Assembly (NCBI RefSeq): GCF_014050225.1
Contig: NZ_JACFXV010000066.1
Coordinates: 1 to 56,922, forward strand
Direction of reading: 5' to 3'
DNA from: Stappia albiluteola
GTDB lineage: Bacteria > Pseudomonadota > Alphaproteobacteria > Rhizobiales > Stappiaceae
DNA: 56,922 nt
Shown here: piece by piece, positions 34,493-44,462 of the stretch
How the letters are laid out: every line of letters starts with the position of its first letter
How positions within the stretch are numbered: position 1 is the first letter of the stretch
Made by a program: the position numbers and the translations under genes
Notes under the pieces: model-generated
The model's database searches: none
What the model saw: the letters and a program-made list of their open reading frames with translations, nothing else
What the model was told of the DNA's origin: nothing

Positions 34493-34512
34493 TGACGTTT
34501 ACGGAAACGTCA
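34493..34512 (+). promoter_or_regulatory. Palindromic operator upstream of acyl-CoA dehydrogenase
   Basis: TGACGTTT-ACGG-AAACGTCA is a perfect palindrome with 8-bp arms, 108 bp before the acyl-CoA dehydrogenase start. Its first 11 bases, TGACGTTTACG, are identical to those at 33747-33757 ahead of merR. Recurrence at both promoters of a regulator/target pair supports a MerR-protein operator. Confidence 0.65.
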
Positions 34513-34620
34513 AGTCAGGCGATTGCTGGTGGAAATCGAGCCGGAATGCCTGAATGCCTATCGATTTTAAGGCCCCCTTCAAGGTTCGCGGCCAGAATTT
34601 GATGCCGGGAGGATTTCGAA

Positions 34621-36405
34621 ATGCCGAGCTACAAGGCTCCTGTCGATGACGTGCTGTTCCTGCTGAACGATGTCCTGGGCTATCAGCGCTACTCCAACCT
34701 GCCCGGTTTCGCCGACGCCTCCACCGACGTACTGGAGGCGATCCTTGCCGAAGGCGCGAAATTCGCCGAGGAAGAACTGCAGCCGCTGAACGCCGTAGGG
34801 GACAAGGACGGCTGCAAGCGCCACGATGACGGTAAGGTGACGACGCCGGAAGGCTTCAAGGCGGCCTACGACACCTATCGCGAAGGCGGCTGGATCGCCC
34901 TTTCGATGCCGGAAGCCTATGGCGGCCAGGGCCTGCCGACCACCGTCAACACCGCGCTTGGCGAGTTCGTCTCTTCCGCAAATCTTGCCTGGGGCATGTA
35001 TCCCGGCCTTTCGCAGGGTGCGGCCGCCGCGATCCTCGTTCATGGCAGCGAGGAACAGAAGGCCCTGTACCTGCCGAAGCTTGCGACCGGCGAATGGACC
35101 GGAACGATGAACCTGACGGAGCCGCATTGCGGCACCGATCTCGGCCTCATCAAGACCAAGGCCGCACCGCAGGCCGACGGCTCCTACAGGATTTCCGGGC
35201 AAAAGATCTTTATTTCCGCCGGCGAGCACGACCTTTCCGACAATATCATCCATCTGGTGCTGGCGCGCATCGAGGGCGCTCCGGAAGGCACGAAAGGCAT
35301 CTCGCTCTTCATCGTGCCGAAGTTCCTGCCCGAAAGCGGCGAGCGCAATGGCGTGTCCTGTGGGTCCATCGAGGAGAAGATGGGCATTCACGGCAACGCC
35401 ACCTGCGTCATGAACTATGACGAGGCTACGGGGTGGCTGATCGGCGAGGCAAATCGCGGCCTCAATGCCATGTTCGTGATGATGAACGAAGCGCGCCTCG
35501 CCGTCGGCGTGCAGGGCTTGAGCCAGTCGGAAGTCGCCTATCAGAACGCCGTGACCTATGCGCGCGAACGCCTGCAGGGCCGCGCGCTGACCGGGCCGCA
35601 AAATCCCGCCGGCAAGGCAGACCCGATCATCGTCCACCCGGACGTCCGCCGGGTATTGCTGAACATCCGCTCCTTCAACGAGGCGGCGCGGGCGCTGGTG
35701 CTGTGGACCGCGCTGATGTCGGACGTCGCCCATCGCACGGATGACGAAAAAGAGCGCCAGAAGGCCGACGACCACATGGGCCTGATGACGCCGGTCATCA
35801 AGGGTGTGCTGACCGACAAGGGTTTCGAGAACGCCTATCAGGCGCAGCAGCTTTACGGCGGCCACGGCTATATTGAGGAATGGGGCATGTCGCAGTTCGT
35901 GCGCGATGCCCGCATCACCATGATCTACGAGGGCGCCAATGGCATCCAGGCGCTCGACCTGGTCGGCCGCAAGCTGCCGCGCGACGGCGGCCGCGCCATC
36001 ATGGCTTTCTTCGCCGAGGTGACAGCGTTCCTGAAGGAGAATGGCGAGGACGAGGCCATGGCCCGCTTCACCAAGCCTTTGAAGGAAGGCCTTGACCACC
36101 TGCAGAAGGCGACCATGTGGTTCATGCAGAACGCCATGGCCAAGCCCGACAATGCGGGCGCCGGCTCGACCGACTACATGCACCTCTTCGGCCTCGTCGC
36201 CCTTGGCTACATGTGGGCACGGATCGCCAAGACGGTGAACGACAAGCTTGCCGAGGGCGCCGGTGGCCGGGAAGAATGGCTGAAGACCAAGCTCGTGCTC
36301 GGCCATCACTTCATGGAGCGGCTGATGCCGGAAACGGCGGCCCATCTCGCCCGTATCTCCACCGGTTCCGACACGATGATGAGCCTGCCGGCCGAGGCTT
36401 TCTGA
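34621..36405 (+). CDS. Large acyl-CoA dehydrogenase (FadE/DmdC-like, with extra C-terminal domain)
   Basis: The 594-aa FAD enzyme introduces an alpha,beta double bond into acyl-CoA. It is longer than the 380-aa classical type, with an N-terminal extension and a C-terminal domain like the DmdC (3-methylmercaptopropionyl-CoA dehydrogenase) group. Visible parts are [19 protein letters not shown] (FAD/substrate loop), [24 protein letters not shown], and the catalytic base E437 in [14 protein letters not shown] palindromic operator lies upstream. It starts a four-gene catabolic set transcribed on the plus strand, likely under the MerR regulator. The actual chain-length preference is not visible. 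Confidence 0.9.
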   Translation: MPSYKAPVDDVLFLLNDVLGYQRYSNLPGFADASTDVLEAILAEGAKFAEEELQPLNAVGDKDGCKRHDDGKVTTPEGFKAAYDTYREGGWIALSMPEAYGGQGLPTTVNTALGEFVSSANLAWGMYPGLSQGAAAAILVHGSEEQKALYLPKLATGEWTGTMNLTEPHCGTDLGLIKTKAAPQADGSYRISGQKIFISAGEHDLSDNIIHLVLARIEGAPEGTKGISLFIVPKFLPESGERNGVSCGSIEEKMGIHGNATCVMNYDEATGWLIGEANRGLNAMFVMMNEARLAVGVQGLSQSEVAYQNAVTYARERLQGRALTGPQNPAGKADPIIVHPDVRRVLLNIRSFNEAARALVLWTALMSDVAHRTDDEKERQKADDHMGLMTPVIKGVLTDKGFENAYQAQQLYGGHGYIEEWGMSQFVRDARITMIYEGANGIQALDLVGRKLPRDGGRAIMAFFAEVTAFLKENGEDEAMARFTKPLKEGLDHLQKATMWFMQNAMAKPDNAGAGSTDYMHLFGLVALGYMWARIAKTVNDKLAEGAGGREEWLKTKLVLGHHFMERLMPETAAHLARISTGSDTMMSLPAEAF

Positions 36406-36441
36406 GGTCGGCCGGGATACACCACACGCCGGCTTTCTGGA

Positions 36442-36557
36442 TTGCCGGGTCAAGCCCGGCAAGGACGAATTGAAAGGCCGAGACTGAAAGCTTTCCGCCT
36501 TTCTGCATCTGTTTGGGGCACCGCCTCTCCCGCGTCATCGCCGGGCTCGACCCGGCG
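36442..36557. repeat. Palindromic intergenic repeat units (relatives of the 56.3-56.9 kb array)
   Basis: In the 214-bp gap between two acyl-CoA dehydrogenase genes, TTGCCGGG-TCAAG-CCCGGCAA (36442-36462) and CGCCGGG-CTCGA-CCCGGCG (36539-36557) form hairpins. The second, with its flank GCACCGCCTCTCCCGCGTCAT (split here as GCACCGCCTCTCC and CGCGTCAT), is close to unit A of the terminal array. These look like rhizobial RIME-type mosaic elements. Confidence 0.65.
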
Positions 36558-36619
36558 ATCCACCGGAGACCCCATCGCGGAGCGCGGAAGAAACGAGACA
36601 AGACGGGGAGGAGACCGGA

Positions 36620-37777
36620 TTGACTGCGCTTGACGTGCCAAGACCAGGCTGGATGGACGAGGACCTCAATCTCCTCGATGATGCCTTTGCCCGTTTCCTG
36701 GAGCAGGAGATCGCGCCGGACTACGAGAGCTTCGTGGACGCTGGCTGCGTGAGCCGCGAGGCATGGAGGAAAACCGGCGAAGCCGGCTTTCTCTGCGCCG
36801 CGATCCCGGAAGAGTACGGCGGAGCCGGCGGCACCTTCGCCCATGAAGCGGTGATCGATCACCGCCTCGGGCTCGACGGCTACGACCATTTCGGCATCGC
36901 GCTGCACTCCGGCATCGTCGCGCCCTACATCCTCCACTACGGATCGGAGGACCAGAAGAAGCGCTGGCTGCCGGGCCTCGTCTCGGGCGAGAGGATCGGT
37001 GCCATCGCGATGACGGAACCGGGCGCCGGCTCCGACCTGCAGGGCATCAAGACGACGGCGCTGAAGGACGGCAACCACTACGTCATCAACGGTTCCAAGA
37101 CCTTCATCACCAACGGCCAGCTTGCCAACCTTATCATCGTCGTCGCCAAGACGGACCCGAGCCAGGGCGCCAAGGGCGTTTCGCTGTTCGTGGTCGAGAC
37201 CGATGAAGTCGAAGGTTTCCGCCGCGGCCGCAACCTCGACAAGATCGGGCTGAAGGGCAACGACACCTCGGAACTGTTCTTCGACAATGTGCGCGTGCCG
37301 GCCGATGCGCTGATCGGCGAGGAAGAGGGCCGCGGCTTCTTCCAGCTGATGGAACAACTGCCGCAGGAACGGCTGATCGTTGCTGTTCAGGCGATGGCGG
37401 CTGTCGAACGCGCGCTGAACGTCACCCTCGACTATGTCAAGGAGCGCAAAGCCTTCGGCAAGGCGGTGATCGACTTCCAGAATACCCAGTTCAAGCTTGC
37501 CGAGCTGAAGACGGAGGCGACCATCGGCCGCGTCTTTGTCAACGACTGCATTGCCCGCCATGTTGCCGGCGGCCTCGATACGGTGACCGCCTCCATGGCC
37601 AAGTACTGGACGACCGATCTCCAGTGCAAGGTGATGGACGAATGCCTGCAGCTCCATGGCGGCTACGGCTACATGAACGAATATCCCATCGCCCGTCTCT
37701 ACGCGGATGCGCGCGTACAGCGCATCTATGCTGGGACGAACGAGATCATGAAGGTCCTGATCGCGCGCAGCCTGTGA
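36620..37777 (+). CDS. Acyl-CoA dehydrogenase, long-chain type
   Basis: The 385-aa FAD-dependent beta-oxidation enzyme has ACAD motifs AIAMTEPGAGSDLQGIKT (128-144) and DECLQLHGGYGYMNEYPIARLYADARVQRIYAGTNEIMKVLIARSL. The usual catalytic Glu position of medium-chain enzymes is Ala here (YAGT), while E250 in LPQERLIVA matches the alternative base of long-chain and isovaleryl-CoA dehydrogenases. This supports an LCAD-like enzyme. It begins at TTG 36620 with GGAGGAG seven bases upstream. It is the second gene of the acyl-CoA set; the 214-bp gap before it holds palindromic repeats. Confidence 0.92.
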   Translation: MTALDVPRPGWMDEDLNLLDDAFARFLEQEIAPDYESFVDAGCVSREAWRKTGEAGFLCAAIPEEYGGAGGTFAHEAVIDHRLGLDGYDHFGIALHSGIVAPYILHYGSEDQKKRWLPGLVSGERIGAIAMTEPGAGSDLQGIKTTALKDGNHYVINGSKTFITNGQLANLIIVVAKTDPSQGAKGVSLFVVETDEVEGFRRGRNLDKIGLKGNDTSELFFDNVRVPADALIGEEEGRGFFQLMEQLPQERLIVAVQAMAAVERALNVTLDYVKERKAFGKAVIDFQNTQFKLAELKTEATIGRVFVNDCIARHVAGGLDTVTASMAKYWTTDLQCKVMDECLQLHGGYGYMNEYPIARLYADARVQRIYAGTNEIMKVLIARSL

Positions 37778-37861
37778 CGGGACCGCACTGCAAGACGACA
37801 TGCCATTGCGCGGGACACTTCGCCCCGCCCCTTTCAAACGACGACTTTTCGGGAGGCCTTG

Positions 37862-39070
37862 ATGCCTGACGCACTGATATTCGATCACGTTCGCACGCCG
37901 CGCGGCCGCGGCAAGAAGGATGGCTCGCTGCACGAAGTGCCGGCCGTCCGCCTCGCCGCCTCGGCCCTCGAGGCCATGCGCGACCGCAACGACCTCGACA
38001 CCACGCTCGTCGACGACGTGGTGCTCGGCTGCGTCGATCCGGTCGGCGAGGCCGGCGGCGATATCGCCCGCGCTTCGGTTTTCGCGGCAGGCTACGACAA
38101 GGCGGTGCCCGGCATCCAGATCAACCGCTTCTGCGCCTCGGGCCTCGACGCCGTCAACTTCGGCGCCGCCCAGGTCATGTCCGGCCAGCACGACCTCGTC
38201 ATCACCGGCGGCGTGGAAAGTATGAGCCGCGTCGGCCTCGGCGCGTCCGGCGGCGCCTGGCCGGTCGATCCGCAGGTGGCCCTTCCCTCCTATTTCATGC
38301 CGCAAGGCGTGTCGGCCGATCTGATCGCCACCAAATACGGCTTCTCGCGCGACGACGTGGATGCCTACGCGGTGCAGAGCCAGAATCGCGCCGCCAAGGC
38401 CTGGGAGAAGGGCTACTTCAAGAACTCGGTCGTGCCGGTGAAGGACATCAACGGCATCACCATCCTCGACCGCGACGAGCACATGCGGCCGGGCACCGAC
38501 ATGCAGGCGCTGGCCTCCCTCAACCCCTCCTTCGAGATGATGGGCGCCATGGGCGGCTTCGACGCGGTCGCCATCCAGGCCCATCCGGAGATCGAGACGA
38601 TCAAGCACGTGCACCATGCCGGCAACTCCTCCGGCATCGTCGACGGCGCGGCCGCCATTCTGATCGGCTCGCGCAAGGCGGGCAAGAAGGCCGGCCTGAA
38701 GCCCCGCGCGCGCATCCGCGCCTTCGCCAATATCGGTTCCGAGCCGGCGCTGATGCTGACCGGTCCGGTCGACGTCACCGAGAAGCTTCTCAAGAATGCC
38801 GGCATGGGCCTGAAGGACATCGACCTCTTCGAGATCAACGAGGCCTTCGCGTCCGTCGTGCTGCGCTACCAGCAGGCCTTCGACCTCGACCCGGACGTGG
38901 TCAACGTCAATGGCGGCGCGATCGCCATGGGTCACCCGCTGGGCGCCACCGGCGCCATGCTGCTCGGAACCGTGCTCGACGAACTGGAGCGGCGCGACCT
39001 GAACACCGCCCTCGTCACGCTGTGCATCGGCGCCGGCATGGGCACGGCGACGATCATCGAGCGCGTCTGA
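37862..39070 (+). CDS. Acetyl-CoA C-acetyltransferase (thiolase, FadA-like)
   Basis: The 402-aa thiolase cleaves 3-ketoacyl-CoA to acetyl-CoA and a shortened acyl-CoA, the last step of beta-oxidation. Active residues are nucleophile C91 ([12 protein letters not shown]), H358 in GHPLGATGA, and C388 in CIGAGMGTA. Length is normal. The start is ATG 37862 with GGGAGG upstream; a TTG three bases earlier is less likely. It forms a pair with the downstream fadB-like gene, 21 bp later, which is the usual alphaproteobacterial order. Confidence 0.94.
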   Translation: MPDALIFDHVRTPRGRGKKDGSLHEVPAVRLAASALEAMRDRNDLDTTLVDDVVLGCVDPVGEAGGDIARASVFAAGYDKAVPGIQINRFCASGLDAVNFGAAQVMSGQHDLVITGGVESMSRVGLGASGGAWPVDPQVALPSYFMPQGVSADLIATKYGFSRDDVDAYAVQSQNRAAKAWEKGYFKNSVVPVKDINGITILDRDEHMRPGTDMQALASLNPSFEMMGAMGGFDAVAIQAHPEIETIKHVHHAGNSSGIVDGAAAILIGSRKAGKKAGLKPRARIRAFANIGSEPALMLTGPVDVTEKLLKNAGMGLKDIDLFEINEAFASVVLRYQQAFDLDPDVVNVNGGAIAMGHPLGATGAMLLGTVLDELERRDLNTALVTLCIGAGMGTATIIERV

Positions 39071-39091
39071 TTTCGGTCTCAGGAGGATAGA

Positions 39092-41308
39092 ATGACCTAC
39101 AAGAACTTCACCCTTGAGATCGACACCGACGGCATCGCGCTGATCACCTGGGACATGGCCGACAAGTCGATGAACGTCATCGACCTGAGCGTCATGGACG
39201 ATCTCGACAAGATCATCGACGACGTGGTCGCCAACGAGCGCGTCAAGGGCGCTATCATCACGTCCGGCAAAGCAACCTTTTCCGGCGGCGCCGACCTGAC
39301 GATGCTGGAGGGCCTGCTCAAGGGCTTCCACAAGAAACGCGCCAAGGATCCGGAAGGCGCCGCGAAGGAGCTTTTCGAAGGCTCGCGCCGCCTGACGCTC
39401 ATCTACCGCAAGCTCGAGACCTGCGGAAAGCCCTTCGTCGCGGCGATCAACGGCACCTGTATGGGCGGGGCGACGGAACTGGCGCTTGCCTGCCATGCCC
39501 GCGTGGCCGACGAGAGCGATGCCTTCAAGATGGCCCTGCCCGAGGTCAAGGTCGGCCTGTTCCCGGGCGCCGGCGGCACGCAGCGTGTCATGCGCATGGC
39601 GGACGGCCAGCAGGGCATGCAGTTCCTGCTTCAGGGCAAGACGCTGAACGCCGCAAAGGCCAAGGCGATGAAGCTCGTCGACGAGACCGCCGCGCCCAAG
39701 AAGCTCGTCGCGGTTGCCAGGAAGATGCTGAAGGACGGCGTCGATCCGGTGAAGCCCTGGGACAAGAAGGGTTTCAAGCTGCCGAATGGTCCTGTCTATT
39801 CGCCCGCCGGCTTCCAGTTCTGGCCGGCGGCGAATGCCATCTATCGCCGCGAGACCTACGACAACTATCCCGGCCCGCGCGGCGTCATGCATGCCGTCTA
39901 TGAGGGCCTGCTCCTGCCGATGGATCAGGCGCTGACGGTGGAAAGCCGCTACTTCGCCCATGTGCTGCAGACGCCGGAAGCGGCGAACATGATCCGCTCG
40001 CTCTTCGTCTCCATGCAGGAGCTGAACAAGGGCGCGCGCCGCCCTGCCGACGTTCGCCCGAACAAGATCAGGAAGATCGGCATTCTCGGCGCCGGCTTCA
40101 TGGGCGCGGGCATAGCCTATGTGACGGCGAAGGCCGGTATCGACGTCGTGTTGATCGACCGCGACCAGGCCGCCGCCGACAAGGGTAAGGCCCATTCCGA
40201 CGAATTGATGACCAAGGCGATCTCGCGCGGCAGGGGAACGGCGGAGGACAAGGAGAAGCTCCTGTCCCGCATCACCGCCACGGTTGACTACGACCAGCTC
40301 GCCGACTGCGACCTCGTCATCGAGGCCGTCTTCGAGGATCGCGAGATCAAGCGTGTGGTGACGGAGAAGGCGGAAGCGGCCATGAAGTCGCGCGCAATCT
40401 ATGCCTCCAACACCTCGACCCTGCCGATCACCTCGCTGGCGGAAGCCTCCAGCCGGCCGAAGAACTTCATCGGCATCCACTTCTTCTCGCCGGTCGACAA
40501 GATGATGCTGGTCGAGATCATCATGGGCAAGAAGACGGGCGACCGGGCTCTTGCCATGGCGCTCGACTACGTGAAGGCGATCAAGAAGACGCCGATCGTC
40601 GTCAATGACTCACGCGGCTTCTATACCTCGCGCGTGGTCATGACCTATATCCGCGAAGGCCTGATGATGCTGGCCGACGGCGTGCCGCCGGCAATGGTGG
40701 AGAACGCCGGACGCATGGCCGGCATGCCGGTGGGTCCGCTGGCGCTCGGCGACGAGGTCGCCCTGGACCTTGCCTGGAAGATTGTCTCCGCCACCCGCAA
40801 GGACCTCGGCATCAACTACGTCAACGGCCCGCTCGACGACATCCTGGAAGCGATGGTCGTCAAGCGCGAGCGCTTCGGACGCAAGAACGGCAAGGGCTTC
40901 TACGACTACCAGGGCAAGAACAAGCAGCTCTGGCCCGACATCCACGAGGTGGTCGGCAAGGCCAAGCCTGCCTCGAGCTTCAATATCGAGGAGATCAAGC
41001 AGCGCCTTCTCGTCATGCAGGCGCTGGAGACGGCCCGCATCTTCGAGGAAAACTGCCTCACCGATGTGCGGGAAGCGGATGTCGGCTCGATCCTCGGCTT
41101 CGGTTTCGCCCCCTATACCGGCGGCACGCTCAGCTACATCGACATGATGGGCACCGCCAACTTCGTCGAGCTTTGCAAGAAGTTCACGAAAAAATGGGGC
41201 CCGCGCTTCAAGCCCAACAAGCTGCTGCGCGACATGGCCAAGACCGGCGACACCTTCTACGGCCGTTTCCCGCCAAAGGCGGAGGAAGAAGCCAGGAAGG
41301 CGGCTTGA
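39092..41308 (+). CDS. Bifunctional enoyl-CoA hydratase / 3-hydroxyacyl-CoA dehydrogenase (FadB/FadJ-like)
   Basis: The 738-aa multifunctional enzyme hydrates 2-enoyl-CoA and oxidises the resulting 3-hydroxyacyl-CoA with NAD. The N-terminal crotonase domain (about 1-210) has FSGGADLTML and NGTCMGGATELALACH. A linker leads to the NAD-binding domain starting about 328 (KIGILGAGFMGAGIAYVTAKAGIDVVLID), the catalytic region NTSTLPITSLAEASSRPKNFIGIHFFSPVDKMMLVEI, and two C-terminal helical domains. Together with the adjacent thiolase it would form the beta-oxidation complex. AGGAGG precedes ATG 39092, and a strong terminator follows the gene. Confidence 0.94.
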   Translation: MTYKNFTLEIDTDGIALITWDMADKSMNVIDLSVMDDLDKIIDDVVANERVKGAIITSGKATFSGGADLTMLEGLLKGFHKKRAKDPEGAAKELFEGSRRLTLIYRKLETCGKPFVAAINGTCMGGATELALACHARVADESDAFKMALPEVKVGLFPGAGGTQRVMRMADGQQGMQFLLQGKTLNAAKAKAMKLVDETAAPKKLVAVARKMLKDGVDPVKPWDKKGFKLPNGPVYSPAGFQFWPAANAIYRRETYDNYPGPRGVMHAVYEGLLLPMDQALTVESRYFAHVLQTPEAANMIRSLFVSMQELNKGARRPADVRPNKIRKIGILGAGFMGAGIAYVTAKAGIDVVLIDRDQAAADKGKAHSDELMTKAISRGRGTAEDKEKLLSRITATVDYDQLADCDLVIEAVFEDREIKRVVTEKAEAAMKSRAIYASNTSTLPITSLAEASSRPKNFIGIHFFSPVDKMMLVEIIMGKKTGDRALAMALDYVKAIKKTPIVVNDSRGFYTSRVVMTYIREGLMMLADGVPPAMVENAGRMAGMPVGPLALGDEVALDLAWKIVSATRKDLGINYVNGPLDDILEAMVVKRERFGRKNGKGFYDYQGKNKQLWPDIHEVVGKAKPASSFNIEEIKQRLLVMQALETARIFEENCLTDVREADVGSILGFGFAPYTGGTLSYIDMMGTANFVELCKKFTKKWGPRFKPNKLLRDMAKTGDTFYGRFPPKAEEEARKAA

Positions 41309-41330
41309 TCAAGCCTGCAACGCAAGCTTA

Positions 41331-41356
41331 AGGGCGACCTTCGGGTCGCCCTTTTT
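41331..41356 (+). terminator. Rho-independent terminator of the acyl-CoA operon
   Basis: AGGGCGACC (41331-41339) pairs with GGTCGCCCT (41344-41352) around a stable TTCG loop, followed by TTTTT. It lies 22 bp after the fadB-like stop and before the convergent dehydrogenase gene. Confidence 0.92.
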
Positions 41357-41360
41357 CGTT

Positions 41361-42479
41361 TCACGCCCCGACAGCCACCCACCGTCCTTCGGCGAACGAC
41401 CGGGCTGCGGCATGAACTGTCCGCTCGATGGCAAGGCCGTCCTCGAAACCGATCAGCACGGCCTCGTCACCGGCGATCCGCTTCAGCAATTGCCGGCATT
41501 CGATGATCTTCAATTCGTTGAAGCCGAGTTGATGGCCAGGCGCAGGCAGGAAGCTGTCGTAAGGCGGATGGGTCGGGCTCATCAGCACTCGCTTGAAGCC
41601 CTGATGGCTGACGGGTCCCTGTGCCTGGTAGATTTCCACCTCGTTCATCCGCTCCTGGTCGAAAAAGATCGAGCCCTTCGACCCGAAGATCTGGATAACA
41701 AGGCGGCTCTTGCGCCCCCAGGCGGAGCGGTTGGTTTCGATCGTGCCGCGCATGCCGTTTTCAAGCTTCAGCAGCATGGTCGCAACGTCATGGGTCTCGA
41801 CCGCGCGCCGCCCGCCTTGCGCCGTCGGCCGATCGGCGTAGGGCATCGACATATCGCAGAAGACGGACGCAACACCGCCGAACAGTATGCGGATCAGCGA
41901 CAGCGGATGGACCGCAAAATCGTCGAGCGCGCCATAGCCGGACGACCGCTCGCTCTTCCAGTAGAAAAGCGCCTCCGGGTCGGCCATGAAATCCTCGTCC
42001 ATCTCGATCCGCAACTGATAGGGATTTCCGATCGCGCCTTCGTCGAGCAGCGAGCGGATAAACCGGATAGCCGGGTTCTGGATGTAGTTGTAGCCAAGGA
42101 TCGCCACGCGGCCCGAAGCGCGCGCCGCGGCAAGCATCCGCTCGGCATCAGCTTCGGCTGGCGCCATCGGCTTCTCGCACCACACGTGCTTGCCCGCTTC
42201 AAGGGCCGCGATCGCCATCTCGGCATGGAAGGCGTTTGGAGTGGTCACCGAGACGACGTCGACTTCCGGGTCGGCAATCAGTTGCCGCCAGTCGCCCGTC
42301 GCCTTCTCGAAGCCGAATTCGTCCGCCTTGCGGCGGGCAAGCTCGGCATTCACCTCGCCAAGATGGACGAGGCGCGGGTGGGCGCAATCGCCGAAGACGG
42401 GGGCAACGCCGTTCCAGGCAAGCGCATGGCACTTTCCCATATAGCCGGTGCCGATAAGGCCGACGCCGATGCTTTTCAT
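41361..42479 (-). CDS. Gfo/Idh/MocA-family NAD(P)-dependent dehydrogenase of the inositol locus
   Basis: The 372-aa oxidoreductase has an N-terminal Rossmann domain (VGLIGTGYMGKCHALAW, 6-22), the family CEKP motif with K103, and the D187-x3-H191 pair (ALDDFAVHP) of the catalytic set. The start at ATG 42479 (AGGGG upstream) begins MKSIGVGLIG. It is the last gene of the minus-strand ABC transporter cluster, 19 bp after the ATPase gene. As idhA is encoded separately, this enzyme may oxidise an inositol isomer (scyllo- or D-chiro-) or a related cyclitol or sugar; that is inference from context. Confidence 0.85.
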   Translation of the reverse strand: MKSIGVGLIGTGYMGKCHALAWNGVAPVFGDCAHPRLVHLGEVNAELARRKADEFGFEKATGDWRQLIADPEVDVVSVTTPNAFHAEMAIAALEAGKHVWCEKPMAPAEADAERMLAAARASGRVAILGYNYIQNPAIRFIRSLLDEGAIGNPYQLRIEMDEDFMADPEALFYWKSERSSGYGALDDFAVHPLSLIRILFGGVASVFCDMSMPYADRPTAQGGRRAVETHDVATMLLKLENGMRGTIETNRSAWGRKSRLVIQIFGSKGSIFFDQERMNEVEIYQAQGPVSHQGFKRVLMSPTHPPYDSFLPAPGHQLGFNELKIIECRQLLKRIAGDEAVLIGFEDGLAIERTVHAAARSFAEGRWVAVGA

Positions 42480-42498
42480 GCAAGACCCCTGACCGAAG

Positions 42499-43278
42499 CT
42501 AGACCGTTCCACCGAGGACTTCGGCGAGATCGGCAAGCTCCCTGCCGCCAGCCATCATGTCCTGCAGTTCCTCGGCCGTGATTTCCCCGCGCAACGCCGT
42601 GCCCAGCGTCTTGCCGCGGTTAAGCACCGTGAAGCGGTCGCCCACCGCCATGGCATGGCGGACGTTGTGGGTGATGAAGACGACGCCGATCCCCTTCTCG
42701 CGAACCTTCGCGATGGTCGCGAGCACGTTGGACGTCTGCCTGACGCCGAGCGCCGAGGTCGGTTCGTCGAGGATCAGCACCTTGGCGCCGAAATAGACGG
42801 CGCGCGATATCGCCACCGTCTGGCGCTCGCCGCCCGACAGCGTGCCGACCGCCTGGGCAGGCTCGCGCAGATGGATACCCATCTTGGCCATCTCTTCCAT
42901 GGTGACGCTGTTGGCCTTGTCGAAGTCGATGAACTTGAACGGGCCGACGCGCTTTTGCGGCTCGCGGCCCATCCAGAAATTGCGCGTCACCGACATCAGC
43001 GGGATCATTGCAAGATCCTGGTAGACCGTTGCGATGCCCGCTTCCATGGCGTCGCGCGGGCTGTCGAAAACGGTCTTCCTGCCTTCCACCAGGATCTCGC
43101 CATGGGTGGGCATGTGCACGCCCGACATGGTCTTGATGAAGGTGGACTTGCCCGCGCCATTGTCGCCGAGCAGGCAGTGGCATTCGCCGGGCAATACGCT
43201 CAGCGACACTCCTGCCAGCGCGATGACGGAACCGAAATGCTTCTCGATGTCGCGCAGTTCGATCAAGGGCGTGGTCAT
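42499..43278 (-). CDS. Sugar/inositol ABC transporter ATP-binding protein
   Basis: The 259-aa ATPase energises import across the inner membrane. It has Walker [10 protein letters not shown] (38-46), Q-loop Gln87, the signature LSGGE (147-151), Walker B VLILDEP (D171, E172) and the H-loop in FITHN. It has one ABC domain only, unlike the two-domain RbsA/MglA proteins typical of ribose-type importers, so it presumably works as a homodimer. Its start is 1 bp after the permease stop, and the Gfo/Idh/MocA gene follows. The inositol specificity comes from context. Confidence 0.9.
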   Translation of the reverse strand: MTTPLIELRDIEKHFGSVIALAGVSLSVLPGECHCLLGDNGAGKSTFIKTMSGVHMPTHGEILVEGRKTVFDSPRDAMEAGIATVYQDLAMIPLMSVTRNFWMGREPQKRVGPFKFIDFDKANSVTMEEMAKMGIHLREPAQAVGTLSGGERQTVAISRAVYFGAKVLILDEPTSALGVRQTSNVLATIAKVREKGIGVVFITHNVRHAMAVGDRFTVLNRGKTLGTALRGEITAEELQDMMAGGRELADLAEVLGGTV

Positions 43279-43279
43279 G

Positions 43280-44413
43280 TCAGCGCTCCCCCGTGATCAT
43301 GCGGCGAATGTAGGTGTTGAGAATGACCGCCATCAGCAGGATCACGCCCAGGAAGACGCGGAAGAGCGAGCTTTCCACCCCGGCGAAGAACAGGCCCTGC
43401 TGAACGACGCCGAAGATCAGGGCTCCCAGAGCCGCGCCGATCACCGAACCGTAGCCGCCGGTCAGCAGCGCCCCGCCAATGACGACGGAAATTATCGCCT
43501 CGAATTCCTTCAGCAAGCCGCGATCCGCCGCCGCCGAGCCGAATTCGATCACCTGGCAGGTGGCGAAGACGGTGGCGCAGAAGGCCGTCAGCATGAACAT
43601 GGCGATCTTCACGCGATTGACGGGGACGCCGACATAACGGGCGGCCTGCGCATCGCCGCCGGAGGCGAAGATCCAGTTGCCGAAGCGGGTGCGCGTCAGT
43701 AGCAGGTGTCCGGCTACGATGAGGACGAGTGCCCAGACCACCAGCATGGGAATGCCGTCGACGACCGGATTGCCGTTGCGCAGTTTGCCGATCCAGCCCC
43801 AGTCGGCGAGCGTCACGAACAGTCCGTTCAGGATCTTGCCGCCGAAGAGCGGCGCCAGCCAGTCTCCCTCGGCCGCTTCCCTCACCCCGCCGATGATGGT
43901 CTTGCGGGTGGTGGCGATGGAGGCAAAGATCGTCAGGCCGCGCAGGATGTAGAGAAAGGCGAGCGTCACGATGAAGCTCGGCAGCCCGGTGCGGATGACG
44001 AGATAGCCGTTCAGCCATCCAAGTGCGAGGGCAAGCGCAAAGGCGGTGAGGATGCCGGCCCAGACCGGCCAGCCCCAGGTCACGCTGGTAATCGCGATGA
44101 CGATACCGGAGAAGCCGATCATTGAACCGACAGAAAGGTCGAATTCGCCGGCGATCATCAGCAGGCATGCACCCACCGCGAGGACGGCGAACTGCGCCGA
44201 GACGACGGTCCAGTTGAGCGCACCATCGGCGGAGAACATGCCGCTGTCGCGTGCGACGGCGAGAAAAAAGACGAAGACGAGGATCGTGCCGCAGATCGCA
44301 CCGAGCTCGGGGCGGATCAGCGCCTTTCTCACCGGTGAGATCTCGCGCACCCGCTCGTCGCGTGCGGCCTGCTGAGGCGAAGACTCCGGGTTTCTGTCTG
44401 CCTCGACGGACAT
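43280..44413 (-). CDS. Sugar/inositol ABC transporter permease
   Basis: The 377-aa RbsC-family permease has about nine or ten transmembrane segments after a 30-residue cytoplasmic N-terminus. The family hallmark [20 protein letters not shown] (about 87-106) and the late [31 protein letters not shown] segment are present. It forms the translocation pore for the substrate delivered by the periplasmic binding protein encoded just upstream. A 14-bp stem hairpin lies in the gap before it and may keep its expression below that of the binding protein. Confidence 0.92.
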   Translation of the reverse strand: MSVEADRNPESSPQQAARDERVREISPVRKALIRPELGAICGTILVFVFFLAVARDSGMFSADGALNWTVVSAQFAVLAVGACLLMIAGEFDLSVGSMIGFSGIVIAITSVTWGWPVWAGILTAFALALALGWLNGYLVIRTGLPSFIVTLAFLYILRGLTIFASIATTRKTIIGGVREAAEGDWLAPLFGGKILNGLFVTLADWGWIGKLRNGNPVVDGIPMLVVWALVLIVAGHLLLTRTRFGNWIFASGGDAQAARYVGVPVNRVKIAMFMLTAFCATVFATCQVIEFGSAAADRGLLKEFEAIISVVIGGALLTGGYGSVIGAALGALIFGVVQQGLFFAGVESSLFRVFLGVILLMAVILNTYIRRMITGER

Positions 44414-44462
44414 GGGCCATCCCTCCCTGATCGGCCTAGGGTCCGGACCCTAGTCATGTGCA

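Noticed and set aside
36311-40480. A 1389-codon open frame antisense to both acyl-CoA dehydrogenases, thiolase and most of the FadB-like gene
   Set aside because: All four plus-strand genes have clear catalytic motifs. The antisense frame is open because of the high-GC codon bias and gives an Arg/His/Gly-rich sequence with no recognisable domain.
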